The notes under the pieces: generated by a model | What the model saw: only the letters and a program-made list of their open reading frames with translations | Told to the model about the DNA's origin: nothing | The model's database searches: none | Translations under genes and position numbers: made by a program | Part shown: positions 33,748-41,968 of the stretch, piece after piece | Position numbering within the stretch: the stretch's first letter is position 1 | Layout of the letters: each line of letters starts with the position of its first letter | Assembly: GCA_029561305.1 (NCBI GenBank) | Contig: JAKQJG010000222.1 | Span: forward strand, 1 to 64,000 | Source of the DNA: Bacteroidota bacterium | Lineage (GTDB): Bacteria > Bacteroidota > Bacteroidia > Chitinophagales > Chitinophagaceae | DNA: 64,000 nt | Direction: 5' to 3'

Positions 33748-35418
33748 TTAAAGTTTTTTTGTTAAACCAAGTTTAACTCCAAAGTTCTGCAGTCTCTCTT
33801 CGAGGGAATACATTTTGGTGTTGGTTGAAAAAAGCTGCATGCGGTATTGCGGACCCAACTGTAGCGAGTAGCCGCCTTTGTCAAAGGAGAAATATGTTTC
33901 AAAACCGGCGTTCATATTAAGGCGGTTCAGCAGTGTGGGATCCTGAATATAGCTGCGCCTGTCTGTGGATAAAACGAACGATTTGGCAAACAATACAATG
34001 GTTGGCTGTATAGTAGCCCCAGCATACCACGATACATTATCGGAAATGTTAGCCAGTTTGTAATCGGCCCCCACTGGTATCGACAGCTGGTATGTTTCGT
34101 TGTGGAGTTTAGTGGAATAATTCCCGTAAATATTTGTATAGTTACTCGTTCTGAATGCTTCGTAGGTCATGATATTGTCATCTGCATTCATCGTGAGTGT
34201 AGCAGCAACGGGATGGTTGGTTTCGTAAGCAAATGCATTATAACGGGTGTAGTTGAACTGGGCGCCCGCTTTGATCCTTATTCTTCTCGAAATATCATAC
34301 TGAATTGACAAACCGGTTTCTATACCAAATGAAGGCTTGTGTTTTACAAAATCGTTGGCATTGAAATTATTAAAATTGCTGTTGGTACCTGCCAGTTGTT
34401 TATCTATGGCATTATTCGTGATTCTTCTATAAACTACAGAAGGTGTAATATAGGCTTGCAGCCCTGCCCTACCTGCCCATTTTCTTGCAACAGGTTTATT
34501 GTGCAGCACAAAATCATCCATCCAGGCTTTCTCCTTCCATGTTATTTGATTCTTATTTTTTACAGATTCTGCTGCTGCTAACTGCTTGTCAGTATTGGGT
34601 GTACCGGTATTTGTTGCATTTACTTCTTTTTCTGCATTCAAACCACCAGGAATATCTGTACCTGCGGTTGCCCCCAGGTCAATTGACTGCACGTTCACGG
34701 CTGCTATCGAAGAAGATTTTTCGGCCAATATATTTTCGTCGTTGAAATTTGAAGTAGTAACTGTTATGTCGTTACCGGCAGGCGAAAGAGCAGCGCCTGA
34801 ATTATTGAAGGATGGATTTCCAGTTGTTGGCTCAAAAGCAGCAGTATTATTCTCTTTATTGATTACAACAGTATTATCCGTTGTTATTTCAGCAACTGGG
34901 TTATTGGTTGCATCTTCTGCTATGGCATTTGTAATAGTTAAGGAAGTTCTACCAGCTATGGCTGTTGTAGAAGTACCGGAGGCCGCTGTTTTTGGTTGGG
35001 TAGTGCGGTGTAGACCTTCACTACTGTTTCCTGCTACTGTTGGATTGCTTTCGCTGGAGCTGTTTACCAAATTAGCACGGTTGTTTGAAGACAGTTGACT
35101 GCCCGTTTCAGTCGTTGAATAACCAGCGGTGTTTTTTTCTGGTAATGTATTGGAAGCAACCACCACGTTACCGGAGCTTGCGATGTCCTGCTTAGGAATA
35201 TTGTTTTCTTTTGCAGTTTCGGTTGTATTCAAAAAGCCAATCAGGAAAAGAAACCCGATCAATACTACTGTCATCGAAATGGACGGCAGCCTGTTGCCCG
35301 GGTGAATGTCATTATAAATACTGTACCATACTCTTTTAGAAGGGTACATCCTGAATTCGTCGGTCTTTTCTCTCAGGAATTTCTCGAAATTCTCAATATT
35401 GTTATTTTTAGTTTCCAT
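33748..35418 (-). CDS. sigma-linked protein: cytoplasmic segment, membrane helix, Ser/Thr/Asn linker and C-terminal barrel-like domain
   Basis: Protein of 556 aa. Residues 1-45 are soluble (FEKFLREKTDEFRMYPSKRVW and YNDIHPG), a helix spans about 47-65 (ISMTVVLIGFLFLIGFLN), residues about 66-290 are a low-complexity Ser/Thr/Asn/Ala-rich linker, and the rest is rich in amphipathic strands (LQAYITPSVVYRRI onward) like an outer-membrane barrel. It directly follows the ECF sigma gene and is likely its membrane-bound regulator. The mix of an inner-membrane helix and a barrel-like domain in one chain is odd and suggests a cross-envelope sensor. The function is inferred from context. Confidence 0.65.
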   Translation of the reverse strand: METKNNNIENFEKFLREKTDEFRMYPSKRVWYSIYNDIHPGNRLPSISMTVVLIGFLFLIGFLNTTETAKENNIPKQDIASSGNVVVASNTLPEKNTAGYSTTETGSQLSSNNRANLVNSSSESNPTVAGNSSEGLHRTTQPKTAASGTSTTAIAGRTSLTITNAIAEDATNNPVAEITTDNTVVINKENNTAAFEPTTGNPSFNNSGAALSPAGNDITVTTSNFNDENILAEKSSSIAAVNVQSIDLGATAGTDIPGGLNAEKEVNATNTGTPNTDKQLAAAESVKNKNQITWKEKAWMDDFVLHNKPVARKWAGRAGLQAYITPSVVYRRITNNAIDKQLAGTNSNFNNFNANDFVKHKPSFGIETGLSIQYDISRRIRIKAGAQFNYTRYNAFAYETNHPVAATLTMNADDNIMTYEAFRTSNYTNIYGNYSTKLHNETYQLSIPVGADYKLANISDNVSWYAGATIQPTIVLFAKSFVLSTDRRSYIQDPTLLNRLNMNAGFETYFSFDKGGYSLQLGPQYRMQLFSTNTKMYSLEERLQNFGVKLGLTKKL

Positions 35419-35468
35419 TTGTCACAAGCATCTCCATTTGCGGTTTAAGTCAGTTCGGTAGTTTGGTT

Positions 35469-36044
35469 TTACATGGCCGCAGAAATGTGCGTAATCTTTT
35501 CTTTTGGCCGCTGCAGTATCTTTTTCTTTATTAAAATATCTTCAAGCATTGATTTTGCCCTTGTATACTGTGACCGGCTGGTGCTTTCTTCAATATCCAG
35601 CATGTAGCCGATCTCTTTGTGGGAAAAACCTTCAATTGCGTACAGGTTAAGCACAGTGCGGTATCCTAATGGCAATGACCGGATACATTCCACTACTTCT
35701 TTTGCCTGCATTATCGAGGGAATTGACTCTTCCCTGATGCCTACATTTCCGGCATAAGCAATGTCCACACAGTCAGAAAACTTCTTGTTTTTTTTAAGTG
35801 CATTGATGCAGGTATGAACCATTATTCTCCTTATCCACCCTTCGAGGGCTCCTTCGCTACGATACTGATGAATCTGGGAAAACACTTTTATGAAACCTTC
35901 CTGCAACATATCCTCCGCATCTTCCCTGTTTTTGGCGAAGCGGTAGCAAACCCCAAGCATTCGGGGGCTGAACCGGGAGTATAATGAATCCTGCGAGGCG
36001 GCATCATTTTGAAGGCAGCCTGCAAGCATTTGCTCTTCTGTCAT
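35469..36044 (-). CDS. ECF-type RNA polymerase sigma factor
   Basis: Sigma-70 family factor of 191 aa with region 2 (CYRFAKNREDAEDMLQEGFIKVFSQIHQYR) and region 4 (LPLGYRTVLNLYAIEGFSHKEIGYMLDIEESTSRSQYTRAK). It directs RNA polymerase to a dedicated promoter set. The next gene, 50 bases away, encodes the likely membrane regulator. It follows the haem-binding protein gene by 83 bases, within a unit that starts at gpmI. Confidence 0.93.
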   Translation of the reverse strand: MTEEQMLAGCLQNDAASQDSLYSRFSPRMLGVCYRFAKNREDAEDMLQEGFIKVFSQIHQYRSEGALEGWIRRIMVHTCINALKKNKKFSDCVDIAYAGNVGIREESIPSIMQAKEVVECIRSLPLGYRTVLNLYAIEGFSHKEIGYMLDIEESTSRSQYTRAKSMLEDILIKKKILQRPKEKITHISAAM

Positions 36045-36127
36045 ATTGTGCTTGGTTTACTGACCATAAATATAGGCAAATAATGCAGCTTTTACGCTGC
36101 ATGTGGAATATTATAATCCTGTAGAGG

Positions 36128-36619
36128 TTATTTTTTCCTTAAAAGACTATCAGCAGGATAATGCGCTTTCATACTGTCCATAGAAGCACTGGCCCAGGAA
36201 TGGAGGCTTGCCTTTTGTTCAGTTGATAGTTTAGCGTCCTTATGTATGATAGTATAAGACGACAGGGGCATCTCGCCTTCTTTTACCTGCTCAATGATCT
36301 CTTCTAATTTGTGGTATTGACGGCGAAGGCTATATGTAGAAAATTCATTGAAGTTTAGTTCACCCTTGCCTTCTACAATGTGGTCATTTAACCACCAGGC
36401 TACAGGCTGCAGTTCTGCATACCAGGGATAGTTCGTATTGTTGCTGTGGCAATCATAACAGCTTGTTTGCAATATGTTCTGCACAGTCTCCGGCACATTC
36501 AGCACTTTGCTGATATCATTTGCCTCAGCTTCAGTGCTTTCGTCAGTATTTTTATCAGGGTGAAAAAACTGGATGATGACAAGTGCTATAGCCAGCACCA
36601 AAAGGATTTTTCTGAACAT
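36128..36619 (-). CDS. haem-binding domain protein (membrane-anchored)
   Basis: Protein of 163 aa with an N-terminal membrane anchor (LLVLAIALVIIQFF). A c-type haem attachment motif CYDCH (Cys54, Cys57, His58) is followed by SNNTNYPWYAELQPVAWWLNDHI, the hallmark of the Haem_bd family in Bacteroidota. A Met near EGEMPLSSY may be the second haem ligand. It probably carries electrons in the periplasm. It is 27 bases after gpmI and precedes the sigma gene. Confidence 0.88.
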   Translation of the reverse strand: MFRKILLVLAIALVIIQFFHPDKNTDESTEAEANDISKVLNVPETVQNILQTSCYDCHSNNTNYPWYAELQPVAWWLNDHIVEGKGELNFNEFSTYSLRRQYHKLEEIIEQVKEGEMPLSSYTIIHKDAKLSTEQKASLHSWASASMDSMKAHYPADSLLRKK

Positions 36620-36646
36620 GGATTGGAAATTTTTCTAAAGATAATA

Positions 36647-38167
36647 TTAGTTTTTCAGTAAAATATTGCCTGTCATTTCTTTGGGTATGGGTAATCCCAT
36701 TACGGTTAATATGCTGGGCGCAATATCACCCAGCTTTCCCGGTACCAATTCTCCTTTCCAATTGTTATCAATTACAAAAAGTGGAACAGGATTTACCGTA
36801 TGAGCGGTATTGGGTGTGCCGTCTTCATTTATTTCATAATCGGCATTGCCATGGTCTGCTGTAAGAAAAATGGTATAATCTTGCTGTAATGCCGCCGTTA
36901 CCACTTTTTCCACGCAGGCGTCCACGGTTTCCACGGCTTTTATAACTGCTTCCCATACACCAGTATGTCCCACCATATCTGCGTTAGCAAAGTTGAGACA
37001 AATAAAATCGGCCGGGTTATCTTCAATTTCCTTTACAATGGCCGCTGTTATTTCATGGGCGCTCATTTCGGGCTGCAGATCGTAGGTAGCTACTTTTGGC
37101 GAAGGCACCATAATTCTTCTTTCACCCTGGAACGGCACTTCCCGGCCCCCGCTGAAGAAGAAGGACACATGTGGATATTTTTCTGTTTCTGCAATGCGTA
37201 TCTGGGTCTTGCCATGCTGCTCAATTATTTCTCCCAGCGTGTTTTTCAGGTCGTCGTTCTCATACATCACCTGCACGCCTGTAAAGCTTTGGTCATACTG
37301 CGTTATCGTAGTATAATGCAGCGGGATAGTTTTCATACCAAAATCCGGCATATCGGCTTGTGTGAGTACCTGTGTAATTTCCCTGCACCTGTCGGTACGG
37401 AAATTAAAACAGATCACCGCATCCCCTTCCTCAATTTTTGTATTGGCTATATTGGCATTGATAATAGGTTTTATAAACTCATCGGTAATATCATTGTTAT
37501 AAGAATCTTTGATGGATTGCAATAAGTTGGTCGACTGCTCGCCGGCAGCGTGTACCAATGTATCATAAGCCAGTTTCACTCTTTCCCATCTTTTATCCCT
37601 GTCCATCGCATAATAACGGCCGGTAATAGTAGCAATATTACCGGTTGACGTTGCAAGCCCTTCTAATAATTCAGTTATAAAACCAAGTCCGCTTTTGGGA
37701 TCGGTATCCCTGCCATCGGTAAAAGCATGCACCAGCACATTGTCCAAACCTTCTTCTTTACAAACAGCGCATATAGCCTTTACATGGTTGATATGTGAAT
37801 GCACGCCGCCATCGCTTATGAGACCAAGCAGGTGCAATTTTTTATTATTTGTTTTGGCATAACGGATGGCAGCCAGCATCGTTTCATTTTTTTGAAAACT
37901 GCCCTCCCTGATGGCCACATTGATTCGTTGCAGTTCCTGGTACACAATGCGGCCGGCGCCCAGGTTCAGGTGACCAACTTCACTATTACCCATCTGGCCT
38001 TCAGGTAATCCTACCATTTCGCCACAGGTTATCAATGTTGTATTAGGATATTTTTTATACAAGGAACTTACAAAGGGAACATTCGCATTCTGGATAGCAT
38101 CGCTGCTTTTTACCTTTCCCAGTCCCCATCCGTCCATTATCAGCAGTATTGCTTTCTTATTTTCCAT
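36647..38167 (-). CDS. gpmI: 2,3-bisphosphoglycerate-independent phosphoglycerate mutase
   Basis: Glycolytic enzyme of 506 aa interconverting 3- and 2-phosphoglycerate with a Mn-bound phosphoserine intermediate. The N-terminus LLIMDGWGLG (Asp12) and GQMGNSEVGHLNLGAGR with nucleophile Ser62 are diagnostic. NFANADMVGHTG and TADHGNADYE supply further metal ligands. Full length. It is the first gene of the unit with the haem-binding protein and sigma pair. Confidence 0.96.
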   Translation of the reverse strand: MENKKAILLIMDGWGLGKVKSSDAIQNANVPFVSSLYKKYPNTTLITCGEMVGLPEGQMGNSEVGHLNLGAGRIVYQELQRINVAIREGSFQKNETMLAAIRYAKTNNKKLHLLGLISDGGVHSHINHVKAICAVCKEEGLDNVLVHAFTDGRDTDPKSGLGFITELLEGLATSTGNIATITGRYYAMDRDKRWERVKLAYDTLVHAAGEQSTNLLQSIKDSYNNDITDEFIKPIINANIANTKIEEGDAVICFNFRTDRCREITQVLTQADMPDFGMKTIPLHYTTITQYDQSFTGVQVMYENDDLKNTLGEIIEQHGKTQIRIAETEKYPHVSFFFSGGREVPFQGERRIMVPSPKVATYDLQPEMSAHEITAAIVKEIEDNPADFICLNFANADMVGHTGVWEAVIKAVETVDACVEKVVTAALQQDYTIFLTADHGNADYEINEDGTPNTAHTVNPVPLFVIDNNWKGELVPGKLGDIAPSILTVMGLPIPKEMTGNILLKN

Positions 38168-38329
38168 GATTATTTCTTTTTTTAATTGAGTATCAGGGCA
38201 CCAAAGCTAAATTATTTGCAACGTTTTTGGGCAGCTCCCTGTCTATTTTAATATTAAAACCTAATATTGATACTAATACAGGCCGCTGGCACGTTTTTAG
38301 TAAAGTATACACCGTTAAGTCAAACACAA

Positions 38330-38710
38330 ATGAAACGAATTATACCCCTCATCTTTTCACTTTTCCTGTTCAGCTCCTTCAAAACTGTTGTGAGCATAGA
38401 TGAAATGGTGAATGCAATGAAGACTGGTAATGTTCCCGCTATGTCAATTTACTTTGATAATACGGTAGAAATTACACTGCCTGATAAGGGTAATAGTTAT
38501 AGTAAAAGCCAGGCTGAAATGGTGCTGAAAGATTTTTTTAACAACAATCCTGTAAAAGGTTTTACGGTAATACATAAAGGACAGAATGCAGGCTACCAGT
38601 ATTGCATCGGTACATTGCTTACCAAAAACGGTAATTTCCGTACTACGATACAAATGAAGCAAAAGAAGGATGTGCAGGTATTGCAGGAAATAAGGTTTGA
38701 AAGTATGTAG
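38330..38710 (+). CDS. DUF4783-type exported protein
   Basis: Small protein of 126 aa from the ATG at 38330. The longer frame from 38267 adds 21 residues without a signal sequence. The signal peptide is MKRIIPLIFSLFLFSSFKT. The mature domain, with VSIDEMVNAMKTGNVPAMSIYFDNTVEITLPDK and AEMVLKDFFNNNPVKGF, matches the NTF2-like DUF4783 family of Bacteroidota. The role is unknown. A terminator follows at 38731. Confidence 0.85.
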   Translation: MKRIIPLIFSLFLFSSFKTVVSIDEMVNAMKTGNVPAMSIYFDNTVEITLPDKGNSYSKSQAEMVLKDFFNNNPVKGFTVIHKGQNAGYQYCIGTLLTKNGNFRTTIQMKQKKDVQVLQEIRFESM

Positions 38711-38730
38711 AAAATTATCATAAAAGAATT

Positions 38731-38763
38731 AGCCTCAACTGTTAAGGTTGGGGCTTTTTTATT
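38731..38763 (+). terminator. rho-independent terminator
   Basis: AGCCTCAAC (38731-38739) and GTTGGGGCT (38747-38755) pair with one wobble and are followed by TTTTTT. It ends the DUF4783 gene and overlaps the candidate nadC promoter. Confidence 0.88.
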
Positions 38764-38774
38764 ATTTAGATTTG
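38748..38774 (+). promoter_or_regulatory. candidate nadC promoter overlapping the terminator
   Basis: TTG at 38748-38750 and TAGATTTG at 38767-38774 are 16 bases apart, slightly short of the usual spacing. The nadC ATG begins only five bases after the -7 box, implying a leaderless or near-leaderless transcript. Confidence 0.35.
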
Positions 38775-38779
38775 CCCCG

Positions 38780-39637
38780 ATGATCTACGAAGAACAATTA
38801 CAACTTTTGATAAAAAATGCCCTTGCAGAAGATATCGGCGATGGCGATCATTCAACTTTATCAAGTATTGATAGCGCTGCAACAGGCAAGGCCGTTTTAA
38901 AAATTAAAGAGGATGGAATACTGGCCGGTGTGAGTGTAGCGCAAAAGATATTTCATTATATGCAGCCGGATGCAGTGATCAACATCATTAAGCATGACGG
39001 TGAAGTGATGAGATTTGGTGAAGTGGCTTTTGAAGTATTTGCAAAAGTGCATACCATTTTACAGTGCGAACGGTTGGTGTTGAACAGTATGCAGCGCATG
39101 AGCGGTATTGCCACCCTCACCAAACAATACACAGATAAACTGAAACCGTACAAAACAAAACTGTTAGATACGAGGAAAACAACGCCCAATTTTCGCCTGC
39201 TTGAAAAAGAAGCGGTGAGAATTGGTGGTGGTGTTAATCATCGCTTTGGACTGTATGATATGATCATGCTGAAGGATAATCACATCGATTATTGCGGAGG
39301 TATTGAAAAAGCAATTGAAAAAGCATACCAGTATGTGCAGGAAAAAAAGCCGGGTTTGAGAATAGAAGTTGAGACAAGAAATGTGGAAGATGTAAAAAAA
39401 GTAATGGCAATTGGTAAAGTGGATGTGATCATGCTGGATAATTTTAAACCGGATCAAATAACAGAGGCTTTAAAAATTATTGATGGTACCTATCAAACAG
39501 AAGCTAGTGGGGGTATTAATCTTACCAACATAGAAGCCTATGCCGCTACCGGGGTTGATTTTATCTCCAGCGGCGCAGTGATACACCAGGCCAAAAGCCT
39601 CGACCTGAGCCTGAAAGCAGTTATACATAAACAGTAA
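38780..39637 (+). CDS. nadC: nicotinate-nucleotide pyrophosphorylase (carboxylating)
   Basis: Quinolinate phosphoribosyltransferase of 285 aa, making nicotinate mononucleotide in de novo NAD synthesis. Conserved parts are EDIGDGDHST (residues 16-25), ERLVLNSMQRMSGIATLT, LDTRKTTPNFR and KDNHIDYCGG, followed by EVETRN, IMLDNF and the glycine-rich EASGGINLTNI. It lies four bases before yciH. NAD synthesis is completed by nadE at 43024. The other pathway genes (nadA, nadB) are not here. Confidence 0.95.
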   Translation: MIYEEQLQLLIKNALAEDIGDGDHSTLSSIDSAATGKAVLKIKEDGILAGVSVAQKIFHYMQPDAVINIIKHDGEVMRFGEVAFEVFAKVHTILQCERLVLNSMQRMSGIATLTKQYTDKLKPYKTKLLDTRKTTPNFRLLEKEAVRIGGGVNHRFGLYDMIMLKDNHIDYCGGIEKAIEKAYQYVQEKKPGLRIEVETRNVEDVKKVMAIGKVDVIMLDNFKPDQITEALKIIDGTYQTEASGGINLTNIEAYAATGVDFISSGAVIHQAKSLDLSLKAVIHKQ

Positions 39638-39641
39638 AGCG

Positions 39642-39986
39642 ATGCAAAAGAAAAAACTACATAGTTTCAGCGGGTTGGTTTATTCAACCGATCCCAATTT
39701 TAAAATGGCAGACGAAACTGTGGAAGAAAAAGAAACCATGCCTGCCGCCAACCAAAAGCTCCGTATTCTGTTAGATAGAAAGCAACGGGCAGGAAAATCA
39801 GTAACCCTGATTGAAGGTTTTATAGGTAAGGAGGCAGACAGGGTGGAATTAGGGAAAAAATTGAAGGCTTTTTGTGGAACCGGCGGCTCAGTAAAAGATA
39901 ATGAAATATTGATACAGGGTGACAACAGGGATAAGATATTGCAGTGGCTTCAGAAGAATGGCTATACAGCTGCTAAAAAAGTTTAA
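39642..39986 (+). CDS. yciH: SUI1/eIF1-family translation factor (YciH-like)
   Basis: Protein of 114 aa with a variable N-terminal third and a SUI1 domain from about residue 45. LDRKQRAGKSVTLIEGF, KKLKAFCGTGGSVKDNEILIQGD and KILQWLQKNGY are conserved eIF1-like strands. Such bacterial factors may influence start-codon choice, though their role is not settled. It follows nadC directly and is probably cotranscribed. Confidence 0.9.
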   Translation: MQKKKLHSFSGLVYSTDPNFKMADETVEEKETMPAANQKLRILLDRKQRAGKSVTLIEGFIGKEADRVELGKKLKAFCGTGGSVKDNEILIQGDNRDKILQWLQKNGYTAAKKV

Positions 39987-40081
39987 TATCAGTACTTTAT
40001 TACCATTTTAGCAATTTCAAAATCCATTTTACAAGAAAAATGACCTCTTTGCACTATATTTACAATCATTAATTTCAATTC

Positions 40082-40468
40082 ATGGTGTCAAAAATTTCAG
40101 GTGGTGTTACTGTGTCGGTAGAAACTTTCTACCAGCCGGATTATAGCAATCCATCTAACCATGAATTTATGTTTGCATACCGCATTACCATCGAAAATAA
40201 CAATGCATTTCCTATCCGGCTGCTTCGCAGGCACTGGCATATATTTGATGCCACCGGCAGTGTAAGGGAAGTTGAAGGCGAAGGTGTAATTGGTGTGCAG
40301 CCGATGATCAATCCAGGTACAAATTACCAGTATATCAGTGGTTGTAATTTAAAAACAGAAATGGGAAAAATGTACGGCACCTATAAAATGGAGAATGCCA
40401 ATAACAAAAAATTATTTGAAGTGGCCATACCAGCATTTGAAATGATGGTACCCTTTAAATTGAATTAA
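40082..40468 (+). CDS. apaG: ApaG domain protein
   Basis: Protein of 128 aa that forms a single fibronectin-III-like ApaG domain. The family core is evident: FAYRITIENNNAFPIRLLRRHWHI, GEGVIGVQPMINPGTNYQYISGC and MGKMYGTYKM. ApaG is linked to Co/Mg homeostasis by phenotype in enterobacteria, and the domain binds pyrophosphate or other proteins in some systems. It is 95 bases after yciH and 42 before the desaturase. Confidence 0.92.
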   Translation: MVSKISGGVTVSVETFYQPDYSNPSNHEFMFAYRITIENNNAFPIRLLRRHWHIFDATGSVREVEGEGVIGVQPMINPGTNYQYISGCNLKTEMGKMYGTYKMENANNKKLFEVAIPAFEMMVPFKLN

Positions 40469-40510
40469 ACCTCTACTGTATCGATCCAATTTTTTCCTCA
40501 AAAAAATCAG

Positions 40511-41620
40511 ATGGCTAAACTTACTTTCAACAACAGCAATAATCTTTTTTACCAGAGTTTAAAAGAAGCAGTTGATAACTATTTTGAAAAAAATCAACTT
40601 CGGAAAACAGGCAACTGGCGGTTGTATATCAAAACAGTTATCCTGGTGGGTAGTGCCATTGCCTTTTATTGCAGTCTTATTTTCCTGCATCCGCCTGCGT
40701 TAGTTGCGGTACTGCTCTGTGCCTTGCTTGGGTATACACTTGCCAGTATCGGTTTTAGCGTTATGCATGATGCCAATCACGGCAGTTACAGTACCAATGC
40801 CAAATTAAATGACCTGTTGGGGTTAAGTATGAATGCAATGGGTGCCAGCGCCTATTTCTGGAAACAAAAACATAATATCATTCATCATACTTACACCAAT
40901 GTTGACGGGCTGGATGATGATATCGCTAAAAGCCCCATCATCCGCCATTGCGAAAGCCAGCGCTGGGTGCCGGCGCATAAAGTTCAGCATATCTACCTTG
41001 TTCCTGTGTATGCACTCAGTACGCTGTTCTGGATTTTCATTATGGACTTTACCAAGTATTTTACTGGCAGGATATATACTACCACCGCATGGAAGATGAG
41101 TATCCAAAACCATATCATTTTTTGGGCTACCAAAATTTTATACGTGGCATTTTATATGGTCATACCTGCAATGGTTTGGGGTGTGGGTCCCTGGTTAGCA
41201 GGGTTTTTTATAGTAAATGCTGCAATGGGACTTACGATGTCAATTGTATTTCAACTGGCGCACGTGGTGGAGAATACAGAATTTGAAACCATCGCTATAG
41301 ATGAAACAAAACATATAGAAACCGCCTGGGCTGAGCACCAGTTAAGAACCACTTCTAATTTCGCCATGAACAACCCTGTTATTTCCTGGTTCGTTGGCGG
41401 ATTGAATTTTCAAATTGAACACCATTTGTTTCCTAAAGTAAGCCATATACACTATCCCGCCATTAGTAAAATTGTAATGGAAAAATGCAAAGAGTATAAT
41501 ATGCCTTACAATAAGTATGATACCATGTCAGAAGCTGTCGCTTCACATTTCAGGGTGATGAAAGAATTGGGAAAAGCGCAGGTGGTGGTGAAGAAGAAAA
41601 CACAGTTGCAGGCGGCTTAA
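40511..41620 (+). CDS. membrane fatty acid desaturase
   Basis: Di-iron desaturase of 369 aa with three His boxes: HDANH (86-90), HNIIHH (121-126) and QIEHH near residue 309. About four membrane helices surround them, which fits the acyl-lipid/acyl-CoA desaturases. The QxxHH third box resembles front-end (delta-6-type) enzymes, but no cytochrome b5 domain is attached. Exact position of the double bond is unknown. It ends before the 117-bp repeats. Confidence 0.88.
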   Translation: MAKLTFNNSNNLFYQSLKEAVDNYFEKNQLRKTGNWRLYIKTVILVGSAIAFYCSLIFLHPPALVAVLLCALLGYTLASIGFSVMHDANHGSYSTNAKLNDLLGLSMNAMGASAYFWKQKHNIIHHTYTNVDGLDDDIAKSPIIRHCESQRWVPAHKVQHIYLVPVYALSTLFWIFIMDFTKYFTGRIYTTTAWKMSIQNHIIFWATKILYVAFYMVIPAMVWGVGPWLAGFFIVNAAMGLTMSIVFQLAHVVENTEFETIAIDETKHIETAWAEHQLRTTSNFAMNNPVISWFVGGLNFQIEHHLFPKVSHIHYPAISKIVMEKCKEYNMPYNKYDTMSEAVASHFRVMKELGKAQVVVKKKTQLQAA

Positions 41621-41628
41621 TGTGTGTA

Positions 41629-41968
41629 GAAGTTTAGTGGGTTTAGAGGTTTAGAAGCTTATACTTTTGTAAGAATCTCTGCTAAACATCTAAACTCCTC
41701 AACCACTGTATCAAATAGGGTTTATACTTCGCTTTAGTGAGATTAGAAGTGTAGTGGGTTTAGAGGTTTAGCATAACCTTTATATCTGAGGCTCTCTACT
41801 AAACATCTAAACTCCTCAACCACTGTATCATATAAGGTTTATACTTCGCTTTAGTGAGATTAGAAGTGTAGTGGGTTTAGGGGTTTAGCATAACCTTTAT
41901 ATCTGAGGCTCTCTGCTAAACATCTAAACTCCTCAACTCTAAACCCAATCAGGGTTTATACTTCGCTT
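41629..41968. repeat. 117-bp tandem repeat, nearly three units, overlapping the 3' end of gldB
   Basis: Units begin near 41636, 41753 and 41870, an exact 117-base period. Units 2 and 3 differ at few bases, and unit 1 is more diverged. Each unit holds an inner inverted repeat: AGTGGGTTTAGAGGTTTA-type words pair with TAAACATCTAAACTCCTCAACCACT. Each also carries TTTATACTTCGCTT, which is the reverse complement of the last codons of gldB. The last copy of that word (41951-41968) is the real gldB end, so the gene tail is part of the repeat. The 328-base gap contains nothing else. Confidence 0.9.
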
